Position numbers and translations under genes: made by a program
Assembly (NCBI GenBank): GCA_016298185.1
Contig: JAEDDA010000023.1
Coordinates: 1-17,351 of the forward strand
Origin: Bacilli bacterium
GTDB lineage: Bacteria > Bacillota_I > Bacilli_A > RFN20 > CAG-826
Reading direction: 5' to 3'
Length of the DNA stretch: 17,351 bases
In this document: piece by piece, positions 12,221-17,351 of the stretch
Numbering within the stretch: the first letter of the stretch is position 1
How the letters are laid out: every line of letters starts with the position of its first letter
Notes under the pieces: generated by a model
What the model was told of the DNA's origin: nothing
Database searches by the model: none
What the model saw: the letters and a program-made list of their open reading frames with translations, nothing else

Positions 12221-13948
12221 ATGACAAGTAAGAAAAGAATTCTTCGCTATTTAGGATTAGAGAAAACTTTGCTTATAGTAAGTGTCATTTTCGGCATGGT
12301 TTTTGTCATTTCTCAAATGTCACAACCTTTTATCCTTGGCTTAACACTAGATTACGCAAAACAGAACAATAACCAAGCTTTCTATATCACACTTATCGTT
12401 TCCTTATGTTTATCAGTTATTGGAACGATATTTGACTATTTCTTTGAATACTTCGTAGGAAAGATTGCACAAAGAAGTATTAAGAGAATGAGAGATGAAG
12501 TGTTTAATAAAATTAATTCCATCCCATTAAAAGATTTCGACACTCGTAGTTATGGTGATTTGTTGCAACTTGAACTGAGAGATATGGAAAGTGTTTCCAC
12601 TGGTATCTTCGCGGTATTTAAAACACTTGTTCAAGGTGTATTTACTATAGTAATCACTATTATCATGATGTTTATGGTGAATTGGATTCTCGCTGTGGGA
12701 GTTATTATCCTCACACCACTTAGTGTTTTAATGTCATCCTTTGTGGCAAGAAAGAATCACAAATACTTCAAGAAACAAGCGGAACTCCAATCTAAGTTAA
12801 GCGCGGCATCTTTAGAAACTATTGAGAATATCGATATTGTTCAATCGATGAACTATGAAGATGAATCATTAAAGAACTTTAACAAAATTAACTATAAGTT
12901 AAATAAAGAAGGCAAATTAGCCCAGTTCTCCGCTTCTTGGATTAATCCATCTACAAGACTTGTAAATAACACTATTTATATCCTCATCGGTATCGCTGGC
13001 ATCATTATGCTTGCTTATGATGCTAAACTCGCACTTATTCTCGCGGTGATGTCTATTGGTAAATTATCATCCTTCTTAAGTTACACCACTCAGTACAGTA
13101 AACCATTTAATGAAATATCTTCCGTGATTACAGAATTTGAAACTGCGAAGTTCTCATTTAATCGTATTAATGAATTCTTGAATCTTGATAATGCAATTGA
13201 TGATGGCAAAGAAGATATCAAAGATATCAAATCCATTAAATTCGATAATATGTCTTTCTCTTATAATCCAGAGAGAGAACTTATTAAAGACTTCTCTTTA
13301 GAAATAACTAAAGGCAGTAAAGTGGCCATTGTGGGTCCAACAGGCGCAGGCAAAACAACATTAATTAATTTGATTATGCGTTTCTATGAACCAATTGATG
13401 GAAAGATATTATTTAACGATATTTCAAGTAAAGACATTTCCTTATCTAATTTAAGAAAACACTTTGGTATGGTCTTACAAGATACATGGATCTTCTCAGG
13501 AACTATCTTAGATAACATTAAATATGCAAAGCCTAACGCCACTAATGAAGAGATTGAGCTTGCTATAGCAAAATCCCATGTTGATAGCTTTATTAACTCT
13601 TTACCTGATGGATTAAATACCAATATCACTAGTAAAGAAGGCTTATCAGAAGGCCAAAGACAAATGATTAGCATTGCTCGAGTGATGTTAGTAAATCCAG
13701 AAATCGTCATTTTAGACGAAGCAACAAGCAATATCGATACACGTAGTGAGAAACTTATCACTGATAGTTTTGATGAAATGATGAAGTCAAAAACATCTAT
13801 TGTCATCGCTCATAGATTATCGACGATTAAACAAGCAGATATTATTATTGTCTTAAAAGACGGACACATCATAGAAACTGGTAATCATAAAGAACTAATG
13901 AACAAACAAGGTTTCTATTACAAGATGTATTCTTCTCAATACAAATAA
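12221..13948 (+). CDS. ABC exporter half, catalytic-site subunit
   Basis: A 575-residue half-transporter with six membrane helices (about 15-300) and an ATPase domain: Walker A GPTGAGKTT (372-380), Q420, Walker B VILDEATS with the intact catalytic E500, and the H-loop H531 (AHRLS). Its signature is LSEGQRQ (475-481) instead of LSGGQ. Together with the preceding gene this gives one consensus ATP site (this Walker A/B with the partner's LSGGQ-type motif) and one degenerate site. I take the start at 12221 (MTSKKRIL) because AAAGGA precedes it at suitable spacing. The frame is open 48 bases further, inside the upstream gene. Confidence 0.93.
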   Translation: MTSKKRILRYLGLEKTLLIVSVIFGMVFVISQMSQPFILGLTLDYAKQNNNQAFYITLIVSLCLSVIGTIFDYFFEYFVGKIAQRSIKRMRDEVFNKINSIPLKDFDTRSYGDLLQLELRDMESVSTGIFAVFKTLVQGVFTIVITIIMMFMVNWILAVGVIILTPLSVLMSSFVARKNHKYFKKQAELQSKLSAASLETIENIDIVQSMNYEDESLKNFNKINYKLNKEGKLAQFSASWINPSTRLVNNTIYILIGIAGIIMLAYDAKLALILAVMSIGKLSSFLSYTTQYSKPFNEISSVITEFETAKFSFNRINEFLNLDNAIDDGKEDIKDIKSIKFDNMSFSYNPERELIKDFSLEITKGSKVAIVGPTGAGKTTLINLIMRFYEPIDGKILFNDISSKDISLSNLRKHFGMVLQDTWIFSGTILDNIKYAKPNATNEEIELAIAKSHVDSFINSLPDGLNTNITSKEGLSEGQRQMISIARVMLVNPEIVILDEATSNIDTRSEKLITDSFDEMMKSKTSIVIAHRLSTIKQADIIIVLKDGHIIETGNHKELMNKQGFYYKMYSSQYK

Positions 13949-13956
13949 TAAATGAA

Positions 13957-13987
13957 AATAAGAGCCCTCGATTTGAGGACTCTTATT
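13957..13987 (-). terminator. terminator between the convergent ABC operon and the DUF898-like gene
   Basis: AATAAGAG/CTCTTATT plus CCTC/GAGG form a 12-bp stem with one mismatch and a 5-base loop. The U-rich tail (TTATTTTCATTT) is on the minus strand, so it chiefly ends the gene at 14003. It may also stop the convergent ABC transcript, although no U tract follows on that strand. Confidence 0.7.
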
Positions 13988-14002
13988 AACCGGTCTTTGC
14001 TT

Positions 14003-15394
14003 TTAGATTTCTTCATCCACAATCACTTTTTCGAAGTGTGTGTGTTTGGTCACCCATTTTTCTATTCTCACAGGAATGAATAAGAGGAAAATTCCAAATG
14101 TGACGATAGATAAGAGCCACCATAAGATATATTTACCTAATAATTGGAAACCATTGCCGTCAAATCTCATCTGCAAACCATTGATGTTTTGACCGTTTAT
14201 TTCCCAACGTTTAATCCAAGCTACTCTAACTGGATATAAGATGCCGAGAGTTAATACAGTAACTAACAAACCGAGGATTTGCCAACCGATATAAACAAGG
14301 ATTCTACCTTCGAATTTGCTTTCAGCTACAATACCATTTTGTTCAAGGAGTTTTCTATTTTCTTCTGTTTCATCTTCCATATTCACAAAGTGAGTATGTT
14401 TTGTGACCCATTGTTGAATCTTTTTCGGTAAGAATAAAGCGTAAATACCAAATGTGACAATGCAAAGTAACCACCACAAGATGTATTTACCTAATAATTG
14501 GAATCCGTTTCCATCAAAGCGTAAGCGTTTACCATTTATTATGCGGTGATTGATTTTCCAACCTTCCACCAACGCCACTCTAACTGGATATAAGATACCT
14601 AATGTCACCACCGTTACAAGTGCGCCTAAGATATTCCAACCGATATATTGAATGGTTTTACCATCGAATTCACTTTCGGTTTGTAAATTCATCTTTTCAA
14701 CGAATTCGTGGCTATTTTCAATATCAATCTTTCTTTGTTCGACGTATTTATTTTGTAAGTCATTTGCTTCATTAGAAGCGGCTTCAAAATCATCCGCTTG
14801 TAATAAAGCGACAACCTTTTTATATGTTTGTGGTTCTTTCAAATAATTGCATTGCTTATTAAGTTCTGAAACAGATTTGCTGTAGTCCAATTCTTTGTAT
14901 GATTTAGAAGCAAAGCTAAGCAAAAGAGATGTTATTACTAATCCAGCAGCAAGGATAAGCAAATAAACAACAATAAAGTCGTAATAATACGCTCTAAACA
15001 TTTCTTTATAAAGATAAAGAGGGGATTCTTCCCCGTAAGAAGAGAACATATATAATACAAATAGAGCAATAACTAGAATTAAACTTGGAAATTGGGCAAT
15101 CGATAAGCCTATTTGAATATAATTGAAAACTTTTTCTCTTACTGAAAATTGCTTTTTATGTTTTAGACGTACCAGAGCCATTATAAAGACGGCTATTGAA
15201 AAACCTACTAAAATGAAACCGAGACCTTCAATTAAACCAGGCCTTTTTATAATTGCGATTACAGTTAAAATAGAAACGACAAGAAGTATAATATCTACAA
15301 CCAGAAACTGAACTATTTTCTTTTTGAATTTCTTGCTCAAAAGAGCAGATTCTTTATTTTCTTTGCAAAAATCCTTTTTATAATCACGTACCAT
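14003..15394 (-). CDS. membrane protein with tandem DUF898 (YjgN)-like repeat
   Basis: A 463-residue protein. Residues 28-165 hold four to five membrane helices with basic loops. A cytosolic-looking helical linker (about 166-240, charged) follows. Then come two copies of a ~96-residue unit (241-336 and 359-454), each with the pattern YIGW-x-ILG-x-LVTV-x-TLGILYPVRVA and RFDGNGFQLLGKYILWWLL, ending WVTKHTHF. The helix-TLGIY-type turn-helix pattern resembles DUF898/YjgN proteins, whose function is unknown. The two copies are highly similar, which points to a recent internal duplication. The start ATG at 15394 follows AGGGGG. The gene stands alone, with the ABC operon converging on it and a tRNA cluster upstream on the same strand. 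Confidence 0.75.
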   Translation of the reverse strand: MVRDYKKDFCKENKESALLSKKFKKKIVQFLVVDIILLVVSILTVIAIIKRPGLIEGLGFILVGFSIAVFIMALVRLKHKKQFSVREKVFNYIQIGLSIAQFPSLILVIALFVLYMFSSYGEESPLYLYKEMFRAYYYDFIVVYLLILAAGLVITSLLLSFASKSYKELDYSKSVSELNKQCNYLKEPQTYKKVVALLQADDFEAASNEANDLQNKYVEQRKIDIENSHEFVEKMNLQTESEFDGKTIQYIGWNILGALVTVVTLGILYPVRVALVEGWKINHRIINGKRLRFDGNGFQLLGKYILWWLLCIVTFGIYALFLPKKIQQWVTKHTHFVNMEDETEENRKLLEQNGIVAESKFEGRILVYIGWQILGLLVTVLTLGILYPVRVAWIKRWEINGQNINGLQMRFDGNGFQLLGKYILWWLLSIVTFGIFLLFIPVRIEKWVTKHTHFEKVIVDEEI

Positions 15395-15472
15395 GATTAA
15401 TCCCCCTATAGAAATCTAAGATTATGCTTAATTAAATTCTACTATTTACATATTTAAAATCAATCAGTTGAA

Positions 15473-15505
15473 AATATAAAAAGGATGACTCGTTTGAATC
15501 ATCCT
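15473..15505 (-). terminator. terminator of the Ala-Met-Ile2-Ser tRNA cluster
   Basis: AGGATGATTC (15505-15496) pairs with GAGTCATCCT (15491-15482), one mismatch or wobble, with a four-base loop. TTTTATATTTTC follows on the minus strand. Confidence 0.8.
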
Positions 15506-15516
15506 ATTATTTTCAA

Positions 15517-15607
15517 TGGCGGAGAATTAGAGATTCGAACTCTAGCGGGACTTGCATCCCCTATCGGTTTTCAAGACCGACCCCTTCAACCACTTGGGTA
15601 ATTCTCC
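15517..15607 (-). tRNA. tRNA-Ser (TGA)
   Basis: A 91-base class II tRNA with encoded CCA. The anticodon loop is CTTGAAA in a TCGGT/ACCGA stem. The long variable arm (GGGGATGCAAGTCCC) is typical of Ser, and the acceptor is GGAGAAT/ATTCTCC with G73. It is the last gene of its cluster. Confidence 0.95.
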
Positions 15608-15610
15608 ATT

Positions 15611-15685
15611 TGGTGGACCAGGAGGATCACGATACCCCAACCATTCGGTTATGGGCCGAAGGCTCTTCCTTTGAGCTACTGGTCC
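15611..15685 (-). tRNA. tRNA with CAT anticodon, probably tRNA-Ile2, with unusual T arm and loop
   Basis: 75 bases with encoded CCA and a perfect 7-bp acceptor stem (GGACCAG/CTGGTCC). The GGACC...GGTCC acceptor is like the Bacillus tRNA-Ile whose CAU is changed to lysidine-AU by TilS. The anticodon loop is CCCATAA, so position 33 is C. The T stem lacks the invariant G53-C61 (T-T here), and the T loop reads ATCGTGA instead of TTCRANY, with U54/A58 swapped to A54/T58. It may be a strongly diverged but working tRNA or a decaying copy. Confidence 0.7.
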
Positions 15686-15803
15686 AATTTATTTAGCAAA
15701 CCCATAAGATTTGCTTTCAGGGGTGGTCGAAGCATTTCATACCTCTCTCGTTGCCCCTTTATTAATAAAGGGGTGCAGTTCATGTCCCCCTCTAATAGCT
15801 ACT
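15686..15803 (-). other. structured spacer between tRNA-Met and the Ile2-like tRNA
   Basis: This spacer is unusually long for the cluster. It contains a perfect 20-base palindrome (CCCCTTTATT and its complement, 15756-15775), a hairpin AGCAAATC/GGGTTTGCT next to the tRNA 5' end, and GAGAGGTATGAA (15747-15736), which is exactly complementary to the anticodon arm of the upstream tRNA-Met. No further tRNA or ORF is supported. Confidence 0.5.
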
Positions 15804-15880
15804 TGGTAGCTGAGGACGGACTTGAACCGCCGACCTGAGAGGTATGAACTCCCTGCTCTAGCCAACTGAGCTACTCAGCC
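15804..15880 (-). tRNA. elongator tRNA-Met (CAT)
   Basis: 77 bases with encoded CCA. The anticodon loop is TTCATAC with the normal U33 in a GGGAG/CTCTC stem. The body GGCTGAGTAGCTCAGTTGG is close to the Bacillus elongator Met tRNA, and G1-C72 is paired, so it is not the initiator. Confidence 0.93.
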
Positions 15881-15885
15881 AAATA

Positions 15886-15961
15886 TGGTGGATCTAAAGA
15901 GACTCGAACTCTCGACCCCCTGAATGCAAATCAGGTGCTCTCCCAACTGAGCTATAGACCC
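15886..15961 (-). tRNA. tRNA-Ala (TGC)
   Basis: 76 bases with encoded CCA. The anticodon loop is TTTGCAT, and the acceptor GGGTCTA/TAGATCC contains the G3-U70 pair that AlaRS needs. It is the first gene of the cluster. Just upstream (about 15965-15987) is a small hairpin, TTGCG/CGCAA. Confidence 0.97.
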
Positions 15962-15993
15962 ATAATTGCGGCTTTACTCAAGTCGCAATAAAT

Positions 15994-16089
15994 AAAATAC
16001 ACATTTTTAAACAAAAATACAATCATATTTCTAATAAATGCATAAGCATAACGAAAATAAGCCATCAAAAAAACAAAAATGTGTATTTT
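15994..16089. repeat. 15-base perfect inverted repeat flanking 66 bases
   Basis: AAAATACACATTTTT (15994-16008) and its exact complement (16075-16089) face each other across an A/T-rich stretch with no gene. It lies between the tRNA-Ala promoter region and a tRNA-like remnant. Possible readings are a promoter-region cruciform or the ends of a lost small element; no target-site duplication was recognised. Confidence 0.6.
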
Positions 16090-16135
16090 GTCTAGCTCAG
16101 ATGGAGAGCACTGTTTGCGGACCAAGGAGGACATC
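16090..16135 (+). pseudogene. tRNA-like remnant on the plus strand
   Basis: TAGCTCAGATGGAGAGC looks exactly like a tRNA D arm, and TTTGCGGACCAAGGAGGAC continues like an anticodon 3' half and variable loop. The 5' half of the anticodon stem is about two bases short, the T arm is missing and no acceptor stem closes. It reads as a decayed or truncated tRNA of opposite orientation to the cluster, next to the 3' end of the nuclease gene. Confidence 0.4.
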
Positions 16136-16141
16136 TATGCG

Positions 16142-16891
16142 CTAGAAATTATAACGTTTACCGATGTAAACCAAATCAGCCTGCATCTTCGGCCAATAGA
16201 AAGTAACTTGTTTTCTTCGATAATCATCTACGACCGCTTTGTTCGCGTATCTAGCATGTGGTTTTAAAAGTATAGGACCAATATGCAAATTATCATACCA
16301 ACCCCATTCCTTAGTTTTAAGATGATGTTCCAACTGTCTTTTGGAAATAATAATTCCATAATCCACAGTACCATAATAAATATATTCTGCACTTTGTGCA
16401 GTAATATCTACACCCTGAAATAAAACCCTTTGAAAAGTTTCCATAATAATCTCAAATTTGCCATTTAGTTCTTCGTTGGCTTTATCAATATGTTCATGCA
16501 ACCAATCATATACTTCGTGATAATTCATTCTCTTTTTACCACTTCCATCCATTGTTCCATCACCGAATTGATAAAGAAGTAATGTTTTCTGTGTTTCAAC
16601 CGAAACACCGAATTTTCTTAAAAACAAAATAAAACTTTTAATGTCTTCACTATGAACCATTTCCGCGCGGTTGTTCTTCACTGAAATAAAAGCTTGTTTA
16701 CCTTCGCATTCCACCACTATGTCAGGTTTAATAAAATTATCAGTCAAGTGACATTTCAGTTTTGTATTCGGTTTTTGCGGCCCGAATATTTCTTCAATCA
16801 TTGTTTGAAGATTATTATTTAATTTTTTGAATACGGTCTTATCTAAGGCCTTAACGAGCTCTTTCTCGTTTTGAGTACCAGTATTTATCAT
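16142..16891 (-). CDS. PD-(D/E)XK-like nuclease, probably restriction-type, without a partner gene
   Basis: A 249-residue soluble protein. Residues 53-72 show the nuclease core pattern: FIKPDIVVECEGKQAFISVK, with D57 after a proline and S70-V71-K72 at the (D/E/S)-x-K position; E9 or E11 in the first helix could complete the site. The C-terminal part contains HIGPILLKPHARY (203-215), similar to the xHxGPLxxQPxxR stretch seen in some restriction enzymes. The start at 16891 (MINTGTQNEK) follows AGGGAGG; an upstream in-frame TTG lacks a Shine-Dalgarno. That site is buried in a 9-bp hairpin. No methyltransferase, specificity subunit or other defence gene is in the window. The position between two tRNA operons suggests acquisition by transfer. 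Fold assignment is moderate; the role is inferred. Confidence 0.6.
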   Translation of the reverse strand: MINTGTQNEKELVKALDKTVFKKLNNNLQTMIEEIFGPQKPNTKLKCHLTDNFIKPDIVVECEGKQAFISVKNNRAEMVHSEDIKSFILFLRKFGVSVETQKTLLLYQFGDGTMDGSGKKRMNYHEVYDWLHEHIDKANEELNGKFEIIMETFQRVLFQGVDITAQSAEYIYYGTVDYGIIISKRQLEHHLKTKEWGWYDNLHIGPILLKPHARYANKAVVDDYRRKQVTFYWPKMQADLVYIGKRYNF

Positions 16892-16899
16892 AAGAGGTA

Positions 16900-16924
16900 C
16901 CTCCCTATTAAATACATAGGGGGG
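16900..16924 (-). promoter_or_regulatory. hairpin sequestering the nuclease ribosome binding site
   Basis: On the minus strand CCCCCCTAT (16924-16916) pairs with ATAGGGAGG (16908-16900), eight of nine positions, around a 7-base loop. The 3' arm is the Shine-Dalgarno of the nuclease gene. A GAGGTACCTC palindrome (16894-16903) overlaps the same site. Confidence 0.55.
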
Positions 16925-16983
16925 CTTTATCGAATATTTTTGCAAATTTTTTTCATTTTCTTTATTTTTGGGAACTAGGTCGC

Positions 16984-17010
16984 AAAAAAAGACACCCTTT
17001 AAGGTGTCTT
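16984..17010 (-). terminator. terminator of the Cys-Arg-Pro tRNA cluster
   Basis: AAGACACC (17010-17003) pairs with GGTGTCTT (16996-16989) and is followed by a TTTTTTT tract on the minus strand. It is a strong intrinsic terminator 14 bases past the tRNA-Pro CCA. Confidence 0.9.
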
Positions 17011-17023
17011 ATTGTTTAAATCC

Positions 17024-17100
17024 TGGTCGGGACGACAGGATTTGAACCTGCGACCTTCAGTTCCCAAAACTGACGCGATACCAAGCTACGCTACGTCCCG
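17024..17100 (-). tRNA. tRNA-Pro (TGG)
   Basis: 77 bases with encoded CCA. The anticodon loop is TTTGGGA in a CAGT/ACTG stem, the acceptor CGGGACG/CGTCCCG starts with C1 as is usual for Pro, and A73 is present. It is the last gene of the cluster. Confidence 0.96.
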
Positions 17101-17105
17101 ATTAA

Positions 17106-17182
17106 TGGCGCGCCTCACAAGAATCGAACTCGTAACCTCCAGATTCGTAGTCTGACACTCTATCCAGTTGAGCTAGAGGCGC
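17106..17182 (-). tRNA. tRNA-Arg (ACG)
   Basis: 77 bases with encoded CCA. The anticodon loop is CTACGAA (A34, expected to be edited to inosine by TadA). The acceptor GCGCCTC/GAGGCGC is perfect with G73. Confidence 0.96.
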
Positions 17183-17242
17183 GTTTTACTTATGAGTTGG
17201 TTCTCGGCAATTGAGCCCCCGCTTCATAAGTGCTGTTTTGAT
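17183..17242 (-). other. spacer between tRNA-Cys and tRNA-Arg with an 8-bp inverted repeat
   Basis: ACTTATGA (17187-17194) and TCATAAGT (17223-17230) are exact complements across 28 bases. This is probably a precursor-processing hairpin; nothing else is seen. Confidence 0.45.
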
Positions 17243-17317
17243 TGGAGGTTCCTGCCGGATTTGAACCAGCGGTCATTGAGTTGCAGTCAATTGCCTTACC
17301 AACTTGGCTAAGGAACC
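17243..17317 (-). tRNA. tRNA-Cys (GCA)
   Basis: 75 bases with encoded CCA. The anticodon loop is CTGCAAC in a TTGA/TCAA stem. The discriminator is U73, the identity base for Cys. The acceptor GGTTCCT/AGGAACC is perfect. It is the first gene of the cluster. Confidence 0.96.
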
Positions 17318-17334
17318 ATCATGCAGCGCTATGA

Positions 17335-17343
17335 ATTATAGCA
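17335..17343 (-). promoter_or_regulatory. extended -10 promoter of the Cys-Arg-Pro tRNA cluster
   Basis: TGCTATAAT on the minus strand (-10 at 17335-17340) lies 18 bases before tRNA-Cys. The -35 would fall outside the window. Confidence 0.65.
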
Positions 17344-17351
17344 CCGCATTA

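Noticed and set aside
15715..15780. Possible T-box leader because of GGGTGG on the plus strand
   Set aside because: The rest of the T-box core (ACCGCG) is missing, no U tract follows the CCCCTTTATT palindrome, and no gene lies downstream on that strand.
15952..16134. Minus-strand open frame of 60 codons
   Set aside because: It overlaps the 5' end of tRNA-Ala and the perfect inverted repeat, has no ribosome binding site, and has a composition typical of A/T-rich noise.
1..17351. CRISPR arrays, insertion sequences or prophage genes
   Set aside because: No regularly spaced repeats, transposase, integrase or phage structural genes were found on either strand.

Overview
The window is AT-rich, uses TGA as a stop codon, has Shine-Dalgarno-led genes and tRNA genes with encoded CCA ends. 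Together with a CIRCE/HrcA-type heat-shock operator and the gene order rsmE...mtaB...rpsU (which recalls the Bacillus yqeU-yqeV-rpsU neighbourhood), this suggests a low-GC Firmicute, either a Bacilli/Erysipelotrichia-type gut organism or a non-parasitic Mollicute relative. No species can be named from the sequence alone. Nearly everything except one small gene and an ABC-transporter pair lies on the minus strand.

Layout. (1) 1-448: the start of htpG (Hsp90), with a promoter wrapped in two CIRCE operators. (2) 739-2070: an NHA/SLC9B-like cation:proton antiporter whose leader is a fluoride-riboswitch-type aptamer followed by an intrinsic terminator. (3) 2188-3248: a lipoprotein overlapping a membrane-anchored XRE regulator, closed by two terminators. 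(4) 3324-3776 (+): a small basic protein of unknown function behind a three-codon leader ORF and a long hairpin that contains its ribosome binding site. (5) 3766-4253: rpsU, initiator tRNA-fMet, and a pseudoknotted RNA candidate ending in a terminator. (6) 4366-8608: deoC, rpmF, and an operon of zinc-ribbon membrane protein, rsmE, an unknown protein and mtaB (translation and RNA-modification functions). (7) 8739-10340: a transmembrane protein fusing a YunG-like Cys/His domain to an EEP-family phosphodiesterase domain. It is divergent from (8) 10402-13948, two ABC half-transporters that form a textbook heterodimeric exporter with one degenerate ATP site. (9) 14003-15394: a membrane protein with a tandem DUF898-like repeat. 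(10) 15517-17343: two tRNA clusters (Ala-Met-Ile2-like-Ser and Cys-Arg-Pro) separated by a lone PD-(D/E)XK-type nuclease gene, a tRNA-like remnant and a long perfect inverted repeat.

The most interesting items are the fluoride-riboswitch control of an antiporter, the uncatalogued pseudoknotted RNA downstream of tRNA-fMet, hairpins that sequester ribosome binding sites before two unusual accessory genes, C33 in two CAU-anticodon tRNAs, and the YunG/EEP fusion. No complete new multi-gene defence or mobile system could be demonstrated. The solitary nuclease inserted between tRNA operons is the nearest candidate.
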